DNA of 64,000 bases, taken from the NCBI RefSeq assembly GCF_040712315.1, contig NC_134020.1, positions 8,450,825 to 8,514,824 of the forward strand. The letters run 5' to 3'. Below, piece by piece: positions 1-8,857 of the stretch. The translations under genes and the position numbers were made by a program. The stretch is from Castanea sativa (lineage: Eukaryota > Streptophyta > Magnoliopsida > Fagales > Fagaceae). The notes beneath the pieces were generated by a model that saw only the letters and a program-made list of their open reading frames with translations, made no database searches and had not been told where the DNA came from. Within the stretch, counting starts at the first letter, position 1. Every line of letters starts with the position of its first letter.

Positions 1-421
1 GTCTCCTCACTTCTTTATTGTGGGTGCCACTAGCGGTGCGTCTGTTAGATGGAGTGAGGCCCAACTTCGACCGAAGCGACCACGGACAGAAACGGCGGCT
101 CCTCTAGTCTCTTTCGCTCCATCTACCTTCGTTCCTTCTTCTTCCGTGGGTGGTGTGACTCTTGAGGCCATCATGGCTCAGCTTGAGCGCATGGATGCTC
201 GCCTTGACACTCTCAGTGATAAGTTGTGTCAGGCGAACACCCATGTTGGTTGTATCGCACAATGATAGGATGTCATGGGTGGCTTCACCGCGTCTCCATC
301 TCCATCTCCATAGACTTTAGAGGATGAGGGCGATGATGATGGCTCCGGTAGTGATGATGATGCTACATCTGAAGAGGATGCTAGCTCTTCCAGTGACGAT
401 GAGATGACCGCTTCTCAGTGA
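1..421 (+). pseudogene. C-terminal end of accessory ORF2 of copia-type copy I
   Basis: This is the 3' end of the accessory ORF that is seen more fully on the minus strand at 4737-7348. Visible parts are an 'MGATSGASVRWSEAQL' stretch, a short helical segment (LEAIMAQLERMDARLDTLSDKL), then an acidic Asp/Ser/Glu-rich tail ending near 421. A stop at 263-265 and a second one in the tail break the frame, so it is a pseudogene. The 5' part lies outside the window. The family looks like the 'putative plant transposon protein' domain (probably Pfam PF20167); its biochemical role is unknown. It has the same orientation as the LTR that follows at 1012. Confidence 0.55.
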
Positions 422-995
422 CTTACCCTTTGTCATTCGTGACAAAAAAGGGAAGTAGTTTTGGGTATGAGAGTAATCATGTACTTAGGGGGAGAGTTAG
501 TATAGGAGATATTTTTGTTAGGGGAAGTGTTTATTTTTATGAGGGATGTAGTAAGGACTTTTTGTATCTTTTCTTTTTCTTTATCTTCTAGGTATATTGT
601 TCTTGTATATTGGTCTTGTGACCATTCTGTGATAGCAAACCTTGCATTTATTTGATATATATATATATATATATATGATGAGGTTGTTATTATATTCTTT
701 AACCTATCACTTCATGTGTTGTTTCTTTTCTCTCTTTATGCACATGCTTCTTATCTATTGTATGTAATCTTTTAATTATGTTTCAGACTAAGATGCCATG
801 ATGAGTTTTGTTTAAAGTGTTTCAGAAATACAGGTTGTCAAAGTCTTCCATGCTAAGAACTCTCTTCTTGCAAAGTTTTTCAAGAGTTTGTGTTAGGATA
901 GATTTTATTGTATTCAACAAGTGACTATGAGTTAAGTGATTTATGACTTCTCTCATATGCTCATTTGTTTGTTGTGGTTTTGTCACGGATTGCTA
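422..995 (+). other. 3' untranslated stretch of copy I, with a TA microsatellite
   Basis: No coding potential is seen. The segment matches, in the same relative place, 4247-4736 and 34328-34905 (both minus), which also lie between accessory ORF2 and the 3' LTR. It contains a (TA)n tract near 655-678 and T-rich runs. Confidence 0.6.
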
Positions 996-1011
996 AAGGG
1001 GGGGGGGAGAT
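996..1011 (+). other. Polypurine tract of copy I
   Basis: AAAGGGGGGGGGGAGAT lies directly before the LTR start TGTTAGGAAATATG. This is the expected position of the plus-strand primer of an LTR retrotransposon. The same arrangement occurs at 4231-4246 and 34313-34327 on the minus strand. Confidence 0.75.
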
Positions 1012-1156
1012 TGTTAGGAAATATGTAAACCATGTTAAGAACATATGTCATTTAGAATTGGCAAATCTTTTGACAAAACACACTTTACTTGTAATTAGGT
1101 AGATATATGATGTGTTTAATACTTCAAGGAACAAGAGTTCAAGTTCAAGTATTGAA

Positions 1157-2576
1157 TGAAGGAAAAATTCTGGTTTTGTACCTCATACAAAACCCACAGC
1201 GGAAGCAACGAACTAGGATTTATTTCATTCATGATTGATAACGTGCACAATGTAAATTTCAGAATTTAAGAACAAGATAGCGTACCTTGGTGTGGAGAAA
1301 TTCAAAATAAAGATTAGAAGCACTTGGGAACACTTTTAATCTTCACTCCAATTCCACTTTACGCCCAAGATGTGTGGTCTCTTAATCAGTTTTTCAAAGG
1401 GAGAATGAAAGTGTGTCTCACACTCTTTCACACACCGTTTCTTATTTCTTTTCTAATCTCTTCTAATAAAAATTCGGTATGTTTCTCCCTTTATAACTAA
1501 CTGATTATCTAATTGGGCTGGCCTATTGGGCCTTTCCAATTGGGCTTTAGTATGTGGCTTGGAGTGGGACCAAAAGGGACCAATAAGACACTAGCTCCAA
1601 TGGGCCTTGGGCTTTTCCGTCAACTCTTGACAAGTCCAAAGTTACCATTAATTATATTTAATACCACTATATAAATGTAATTGCACTCTAGGCCTTATTA
1701 ATAAATTATATCTCAAGACTTTATTATACACGTAACCCCTTCATAAAATATTCGTAGTAACACAAAGTCATAAATGTAGACTGCCACTTTGTAAATTACT
1801 ACATCTTATCCTTGAGTACCCGGTTTAATTCTTTAAAGTTATTCATTATATATTTATGAAATCCAATTTCATAAATATATACTTTAGTAATTTCTTACTA
1901 AAGTGGTTAGGCCTAACTCTCTGAATAACTGAAACCATTAAACTTATCTTAAGGGAATATTTTATATCTCCATCAAGAGACTATGAATTCCATCTTGAGA
2001 ATATATGTTCCATCAACACTAAATGTGGCTGCCAACATACTGAGGTTTTCACCGTCACTTCAGATCTCACTCCTGATATATCAAAGCAACCTACACTTCA
2101 TGATCAGGTCCATTATTTTCTCAGGATTAAGAGTTCATGCAAATAGAAGTCGTGAGATTTATTATTCATTTGACAGTCGTTAGGAGAATAATAAATCTCA
2201 CAGCAGTCCTGTTCAATATGTCTTAACTCTTAAAACATATCAACATATCAACTAGAAGTCTCCACTTCTATGATCAAGACAAATCATCTTAGTTGATACG
2301 TTATAGTCTTCGCAGATGAAATGCACAATTTCATCACCGACTACGAACTATAAATTCTGAGTTTACAAAGAACTTGTGATTTACATCTTCTGTGACTTTT
2401 TACATAAATCACATACAATGCGATAATGTCCCATATTCATGTTACCATTATTTTAGATAATAATAAAATAACTTTATCAATCACAATATTAAGTCATACA
2501 TCATGTCATACATAATGTCATACATAATATCATACATAGCATCATATAATAGGATTTAAGGGCACTAATCCTAACA
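1157..2576 (-). mobile_element. Solo LTR of a 1.4-kb LTR family (copy 1 of 5)
   Basis: On the minus strand it starts TGTTAGGATTAGTGCCC and ends TTCCTTCA. It is flanked by a perfect 5-bp target duplication TTGAA (1152-1156 and 2577-2581) and carries no internal region, so it is a solo LTR left by LTR-LTR recombination. It lies inside the LTR of copy I. Related copies are at 5070-6476, 30865-32337, 35895-37347 and 58503-59960. The 35895 copy still has a primer-binding site like TGGTATCAGAGC beside it, so the family probably belongs to the copia side. Confidence 0.85.
1491..1496 (-). promoter_or_regulatory. TATA-like box of the 1.4-kb LTR
   Basis: On the minus strand TTATAAAGGGAGAAAC lies downstream of a conserved AGATAATCAGTTA motif. 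Related TATA-like strings recur at the same place in the copies near 5391, 36272 and 59645, while the copy near 32020 has lost it. This is the likely U3/R promoter of the family; activity is not shown. Confidence 0.35.
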
Positions 2577-2582
2577 TTGAAC

Positions 2583-2730
2583 AAGTCCAAAAATCAAGTG
2601 AAGAAGTGTTGTATTTTAAAGCTCGACAAATATCTTGACAGATGTATCTATCGAGATTTAAAATGTGAATCTTGACAGATAAGCTCAACAGCTGTATCTA
2701 TCGAGAATTACGAAAATCAGTTTTTCATAT
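2583..2730 (+). repeat. TCGA-rich minirepeats in the copy I LTR
   Basis: Several near-copies of TCTATCGAGA/TCTTGACAGAT with partial inverted symmetry lie here. The same motif clusters recur in every LTR of this copia-type family in the window. Confidence 0.6.
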
Positions 2731-2971
2731 TTGATTTCACCCATATCCATGTGTATTTGTTTAGGCTTTCTTTTATCACAACCCTAAACATACATAAGGA
2801 TTATTTTAAGGGCTGTCTCACTTGATGCAAAGGTTTTATGCAAGCATATTGTGACTGGAGAAATTTGCCCTAGTTCATCTTTCTCTTAAAGAAGCTGCTG
2901 TGTTTGTACGCCGTAGGATTTTGTAACCAAGGAGCTTCTTGATCTTCATCGTGTGGATGAACTGAAGAACT

Positions 2972-3670
2972 TTGCATATGTGCTATATATAGAAGGTTTG
3001 AGAATGAACTTGTTGAGCATAAGTCAGATATGTGATCAAGTCTTTATGGTGCTATTCTCAAAGGGGAAATGTCTTGTGTTGAATGAGTCTGGAAAGAAAC
3101 TCATAAGTGGTGTTCGCACTCTAGACAATTGTTATTAATTGGTTCCTGATGCTAATATTGTGTGCAATAGCATTCGTTTGCCAAATGAAGATCTATGGCA
3201 CCAGAGGATGGGACATGCTAGTTACAAACATCTTTCAATTGTATCTAAGCATGAATTAGTTTTGGAGATACCAAAGCTCAGTAGAGTGAACAATGTTGTG
3301 TGTGGACCGTGTCAGCTTGGGAAACAAACAAAAGCTAAACATCCAGATCCAGATACTCAGACATCTACTACATCTAGACCATTGGAGCTATTACATCTGG
3401 ATCTCATGGGTCCAACCAGAACTGAGTCTCTTGGTGGAAAGAGATACATCATAGTTGTGGTAAATGACTTCACCAGGTACACTTGGGTCATTTTTCTAAG
3501 ATCCAAGTCAGATGCTCCTGAGCACATTGAAACCTTGTGCACAAGATTGTAGAATGAGAAGAGCTTAAAGATTGATCGAATTTGAAGTGATCACGGTAAA
3601 GAATTTGAGAACTCATACATGGATTCCTTTTGCACTATATTAGGTATATCTCAAGAATTCTCTACTCCTT
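2972..3670 (+). pseudogene. Ty1/copia integrase fragment captured inside the LTR
   Basis: The translation shows a GAG-pre-integrase block (LRMNLLSISQICDQ), an HHCC-type zinc finger (LWHQRMGHASYKHL ... CGPCQLGK) and the start of the integrase core: first Asp in LHLDLMGPT, second Asp in SDHGKEF. It breaks off before the third catalytic Glu. In-frame stops occur near 3136, 3550 and 3583, and there is no gag, protease or RT around it. The flanks are LTR sequence on both sides: GATGAACTGAAGAA is shared by the LTR and the integrase start, and TTTTGCC is shared at the end. It is a non-functional remnant. Confidence 0.8.
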
Positions 3671-3862
3671 TTGCCTTGGAAGTCTTCCCCATTCATAAAC
3701 AAATCACCGTGTCAAATTTATTCTCTGCTGCATTTAGTTGTTTTATGATTTGTTTGTGCTACCATGCATATTGCATGTTAATTAACTTAATTAATTAACT
3801 TGGCTAATTAATTGGTTAATTCACCATAAAGGGTCAATACATTCTTGGCCTATCGCTTGTGA

Positions 3863-4230
3863 CGACTTTTAAAATAATCCTTATATATGTCTAGGGCTGT
3901 AAGAAAAGAAACCCTACACAAATACTCAAGGATATGCATGTAATCAAATCTGGAAAACCTAATTTTGTAATTCTCGATAGATACAGCTTGTGTCGAGCTT
4001 CTGTTGAGCTTTAGTAGTAATTCTCAATAGAAAGGATTCTGTTGAGACTTCTGTCGAGCTTTAATAAGTAGCACATTCTTCACTTATTTCTTGGTCAGAT
4101 TTGCATGGCTTCAATACTAAACTTAAACACTTGTTTCTTGAAGTACTAAACCCATCCTAGATCTACTCAATTACAAATAAAGTGCGTTTTGTCAAAAGAT
4201 TAGCCAATTACATAAAATATGTCCCTAACA
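3863..4230 (-). mobile_element. Truncated 3' LTR of copy II, with TCGA minirepeats
   Basis: The minus strand begins TGTTAGGGACATATTTTATG at 4230 and matches the first 370 bp or so of the 5' LTR at 14470. The rest is missing at the inverted junction. TCGATAGA/TCTATCGAG-type minirepeats lie at about 3970-4065. Confidence 0.75.
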
Positions 4231-4246
4231 ATCTCCCCCTTTGACA
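4231..4246 (-). other. Polypurine tract of copy II
   Basis: On the minus strand TGTCAAAGGGGGAGAT abuts the LTR start at 4230. Confidence 0.75.
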
Positions 4247-4736
4247 ATCCATGATAAAACACAACAAACAAATGAATCATGAGAGAAGCCATAAATCACT
4301 AAACTCATAACCACTTGTTGAATTACAAAATAAATCTAACCCTAACATAAACTCTTGAAAAACTTTGCAAGAAAAGAGTTCATGGCATGGTAGACTTTTA
4401 CAACCTGTCATTTTGAAACACTTAAACAAAACTCATTAAGGCATCTTGTGTGTAACAGAAATAAAGATTACATACATAAAGAAACATGTGTATAAAGAGA
4501 GAAAAGAAACAACACAAATAAAGTACAATGTATGTCAATAAATGGTCACAAGACCAGTATACAATAGGCTAATGTAAAGAAAGAAAAGAAAAGTACATGT
4601 AAATCTCACTACATCCCTTAAAAAGATATACACACACCCCCTAACAAAAAAGTCCTATACTAACTCTCCCCCTAAGTACAAGACTACTTTCATCCAAAAC
4701 TACTTCCGCTTTTTGTCACGAGTGACAAAGGGTAAG
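4247..4736 (-). other. 3' untranslated stretch of copy II
   Basis: Non-coding. It is homologous to 422-995 on the plus strand and lies between the ORF2 stop and the PPT. Confidence 0.6.
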
Positions 4737-7348
4737 TCACCGAGAGGTCGTCATCTCATCATCACTGGAAGAGCTAGCATCATTATCCTCATCATCACCA
4801 GCATCACCGTCCTCATCCGCTGAAGCCTCTAGAGAAGGAGATGGAGAGGGACCGAAACTGCCAAGGCGAGACTGTCTGCGGGCAATGCGACCAACTTGGG
4901 TGTTAGTCTGACACATCTCATCTATAAGATAGTCAAGACGTCCACCAAAGTCAGCCTCCATCCGCTGAAGCTGCGCCATGATGGCCTCTAAGGTCACATC
5001 AGCTGCCGAAGAAGAAGGAATAGAGGTGGAAGGAGCCGATGAAGAGGGAGGAGCAGTAGAAGCCACAGGTGAAGGAAATATACATGTTTGTATCGCATAC
5101 AAAACATACGTAGCGGAAAATAAATGGACCTACTTCATTCATAATTGATAAGATGCACTATGTAAATTTCAGAATATAGAATCAAGAGAGTGTACCTTGG
5201 TGTGGTGAATTTGAAAACCAAAGATCATAAGTTCTTGAGAACACTTTTAATCTTCACTCCAATTCCACTATCGCCCAAGGTGTGTGGTCTCTCAATCAGT
5301 TTTTGTTCAAGGGAGAATGAAAGAGTGTCTAACACTCACATACAAAATATTTCATAAAACTTGTTAGTTAGTTAATTCTGTATGTTTCTCTATTTATAAC
5401 TGATTATCTAATTAGGCTAGCTTTTTGGGCCTTTCCAATTAGGCTCTAATATGTGGCTTGGAGTGAGACCAAAAGGAAACAAATAAGACACTAGCTCCAA
5501 TGGTCCTTGGGCTTTTCTGTCAACTCTTGACAAGTTCAAAGTTGCCATTAATTATATTTAATACCACTATATAAATATAATTGCACTCTAGACCTTATTA
5601 ATAAATTATATCCCAAGACTTTATTGTACATGCAACCCCTTCATAAAATATTCGTAGTAATACAAAGTCGTTAATATAGACTGCCACTTTGTGAATTACT
5701 ACATCTTAATACTTGAGTACCCGGTTTAATCCTTTTAAGTTATTCATCATATATTTATGAAATCCAATTTCATAAATATATATACTTTAGTAATTTCTTA
5801 CTAAAGTGGTTAGGCCTAACTCTCTGAATAACCGAACCCATTAAACTTATCTCAAGGGAATATTTTATATCTCCGTTAAGAGATTATGAATTCCATCTTG
5901 AGAATATATGTTCCATGAACACTAAATGTGGCTGCCCAACATACTGAAGTTTTAACCGTTATTTTAGATCTCACTCATGATATATCAAAGCAACTTACAC
6001 TTCATGATCAGGTCCATTATCTTCTCAGGATTAAGAGTTCATGTAAATAGAAGTCGTGAGATTTATTATTCATTTAACAGCCGTTAGGAGAATAACAAAT
6101 CTCACGGCGGTCCAGCTCATTATGTCTTAACTCTTAAAACATATCAACTAGAAGTCTCCACTTCCATGATCAAGACAAATCATCTTAGTTGATATGTTAT
6201 AGTCTTCGCAGATGAAACTCCCAATTTCATCACCGACTATGAACTAAAATTCTGAGTTACAAAGAACTTGTGACTTATATCTTTTGCGACTAAATCACAT
6301 AAATCATATACTATGCATCTCATGAACTATATGATAATGTCTAAATATTCATGTTACCATTATTTTAGATAATAATAAAACAATTTTATTAATCACAACA
6401 TTAAGTCATACATAATGTCATACATAATAACATACATAGCATCATACAAGAGGATTTAAAGGCACTAATCCTAACAGCAGGAACATCCATCTCCACACGT
6501 GGCCACTTTAGTTGAAGCTGGGCCTTGTTCCGCCAAACAAAACTGGCGCTGATGGCACCCATGGTGGTGAAGTAAGGAGAATCAGGAATGGGGATGGAGA
6601 AGTGTCTGAGGATCTGCGTGATAGCAGAAGGAAAGATGAGCTTATCACAAGTCACCGTATCCTGATACACATCGATGATAGATGTGATGAAGTGAGAAGG
6701 GAAGTCTATAAAAAGATCCTCAAGAAGAGACAGAAGAAAATAAGCACGAGGCTTAGTGATAGAGTTATAGTGAGACAATGGAGTAAGAGTAAATGTCATC
6801 ACCATGTTAAGGAACCTCGGGCCTTTGGCAAAGCCTGAGCATGGGGTGTTTTGCTTACCACCCCATATGGAAGGTGTCTCACAAAAGTAAGACAGAAGCT
6901 CGTCTCTGGACACAGTCTGAAGACACTCACAGCCAGGGTAGTCAAGATGCACTACCCTTGGAACGTGTAGTACCTTAGATATAAGTTCCTGGGTAACTAC
7001 GATACGTGTACCTCGAAATGTAGTGGAAAAACAAGGTACAGAGGTATCGATACCATGTATATTGGAGTAAAACTCCAATATAAACACGATGGGACACCTC
7101 ATGGGTCTCTCAAGTAGAGATTCTCAACCTCGAGTCTGAATGACAGAGGGGAGAGGAGTGTCAAAAAAGTCCGATAGGATAACCTGGCGCTCTAGATGAA
7201 CACCACGTTTCTGAAAGTTCTCCAAGAAGTTCTTTCAGGCCTTCTCATCACGGAACCGAACATGAAAAGGGGGAATGGAATCAGAAGAAGAAGACCCGGA
7301 ACCAAGAAGATTTTGAGCCGAAGTAGATTTACGCTCTTTGAGTGCCAT
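4737..7348 (-). pseudogene. Accessory ORF2, plant transposon protein-like, split by a solo LTR
   Basis: The likely start is the ATG at 7348 (MALKERKSTSAQNLLG), just after a GA microsatellite. Two TGA codons where a Trp is plausible follow, one near 7235 and one just before 7102. The main domain (7102-6477) contains FILEFYSNIHGIDTS, the FRGTRIVVTQELISKVL block and PLSHYNSITKPRAYFLLSLL. The C-terminus (5069-4737) has a short helix (IMAQLQRMEADFGG) and an acidic D/E/S tail. The layout fits the 'putative plant transposon protein' family, known from plant genome annotations with unknown function. A 1.4-kb solo LTR splits the gene at 5070-6476. It is not functional here. The family call is from memory of its pattern, not a search. 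Confidence 0.55.
5070..6476 (-). mobile_element. Solo LTR of the 1.4-kb family (copy 2 of 5)
   Basis: It reads as 1157-2576 does, ending ...CACTAATCCTAACA at 6476. The flanks ACAGG (5065-5069) and GCAGG (6477-6481) form a 5-bp target duplication with one mismatch. It interrupts accessory ORF2. Confidence 0.85.
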
Positions 7349-7360
7349 GATGTAGTTTAT

Positions 7361-7411
<51 letters not shown>
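7361..7411. repeat. GA microsatellite before ORF2
   Basis: About 50 bp of (GA)n with one interruption lies just upstream of the ORF2 start on the minus strand. Long GA tracts also occur near 15357-15385, 25158-25198 and 38011-38045. Confidence 0.9.
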
Positions 7412-7414
<3 letters not shown>

Positions 7415-7429
7415 ACTAAACACAATCAC

Positions 7430-8360
7430 AACTCAGAAACAAAGAATGGAAAGGAAAAGACGTATGCATGAAAAATGCATGAACATGTGATGTGTAAAAT
7501 ATAAAAGTATCATAGGTATAAACCCAATCCAAACCTACCAGCACACAATCAAAAATAATCAATCACACATCTAAAATGCATGAAACATTGGTAAATGCAA
7601 TTAGAATGCAATGCATGAGCATATAACATCAAATCAACAACACCCAACCCAAAAATTTCACAAAAATCTCAAAAATCCCAAGAAGTTTCAAAAACCCCAA
7701 AACCTAGTTCCAAAATGCATGAATGCATGTAAAATGAGGCTTCAAGAACACATACCAAGTGATTAAGGCTTGATCTAGGCCGAAAACCATGTAGGTAGAG
7801 AGATAGGAGTAAAAGAAAAGTGTTTGGAGTGATAGAAATGAATTTTCTGTCGAGAGAGAATGAGAAAAGTGAGATCTGATATGTGCCTCAGTTTTAATTA
7901 TAAAACATAGCTCGATGGATCGAGGTATCTATCGAGATCTGTCGAGCACTAAATCTCGATAGAAATGAATCTATCGAGATGGTGTCGAGGATCTGTCGAC
8001 GGCAAAATCACCTTGATGGATCGAGAATCTGTCAAGAAGCTATCGGGCAGACAAAGAGCTCAAAAATTTGGCTCGATAGATCGAAGAAGCTGTTGAGAAT
8101 CTATCGAGGAGAAATCCAGAAATCTCGATGGATCGAGATTCTGTCAAGATCTATCGAGAAAAGAAGAAAAAAGGCTTGAAAGAAAGGAATCTATCGAGGA
8201 TCTGTCTAGAAGCTGTCGAGCTTGAAGAATAAGAGTTTTTCAAAGAATGGAAAAACACGTAGAGATGAATGCAACAAGCAAGCTACTCAAACATAGATCC
8301 AATCAACATATTAAGCTCTCAAAACATCTTTCAACATATATGCAAAGCATTCATAGATCC

Positions 8361-8404
<44 letters not shown>

Positions 8405-8857
8405 AAGTCTAACCAATTTTATATTTCAAAAACAAGTTAAGACAGTTTAGTTAGCATATATTAACACATGTATTCCTTGTGATGGCCAAATTACATTGTA
8501 CTTGCACATGTATCAAAAGTAGTAAAGAATTTGCGTGTGGTGTGTGAAAACATAGCAAGAGTGCATAAATGTCTCATATTATGATGATTTGAGATATGAG
8601 AAAATCAATTTCACTTACACACAATCATAACTGCTTGATGGGGACTATCACCTTCAAGGTACATCCTATAACTCTCACATCTCCTAAAAACACGCTTGTA
8701 ATCATATTTAAAAGCATTTTGATTCTTTTTTACTTTTGTTTTTCTTTGCATATTTTTCTTTTTGAGCATAGCATGCATGGACATATAAGAGAGAGAAAAG
8801 AAATACCCATTTATGTAAGCTTAAACATCACAATTTTGCTATGCCGAAGGACATAGA
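7430..8857 (-). other. Non-coding spacer of copy II (gag to ORF2, part 1)
   Basis: No gene is seen. It holds the TCGA hairpin cluster (7908-8225), a (CA)n tract near 8367-8399 and short runs such as 'aaaatgcatgaa'. Its right part (8650-8857) matches 37348-37570 of copy B, which shows both are the same internal region. Confidence 0.6.
7908..8225. repeat. Cluster of TCGA-rich minirepeats and hairpins
   Basis: More than ten degenerate copies of (T)CTATCGAG/CTCGATAGA lie in about 320 bp. One pair forms a perfect inverted repeat at 7953-7980: ATCTCGATAGA, a 6-nt loop, then TCTATCGAGAT. The cluster sits upstream of ORF2. Confidence 0.8.

Larger units (their letters stand above)
1012..3861 (+). mobile_element. 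3' LTR of copia-type copy I, interrupted and rearranged
   Basis: The LTR begins TGTTAGGAAATATG and ends ...TTGGCCTATC at 3861. Its pieces are 1012-1156, 2582 to about 2972 and about 3669 to 3861. They match the intact LTRs at 13522-14470 and 33334-34312 on the other strand. A solo LTR fills 1157-2576, and a piece of integrase gene replaces the middle (about 2972-3670). At 3861/3862 the sequence switches to the inverted LTR of copy II without the expected terminus. Confidence 0.7.

Noticed and set aside
1157..2576. A terminal-repeat miniature element (TRIM) or MITE
   Set aside because: No internal repeats at its ends; TG...CA ends, 5-bp target copies and a PBS beside one copy fit an LTR better.
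7196..7471. Plus-strand frame with a Glu-Arg repeat near the GA tract
   Set aside because: It is the shadow of the GA microsatellite opposite ORF2.
7908..8225. CRISPR-like array of short repeats
   Set aside because: Repeats are degenerate, unevenly spaced and partly inverted, in a plant transposon setting; no cas-like genes.
8596..8856. Small plus-strand membrane-like protein
   Set aside because: T-rich spacer of copy II; hydrophobic residues follow from base composition, and the homologous copy B stretch is not open.
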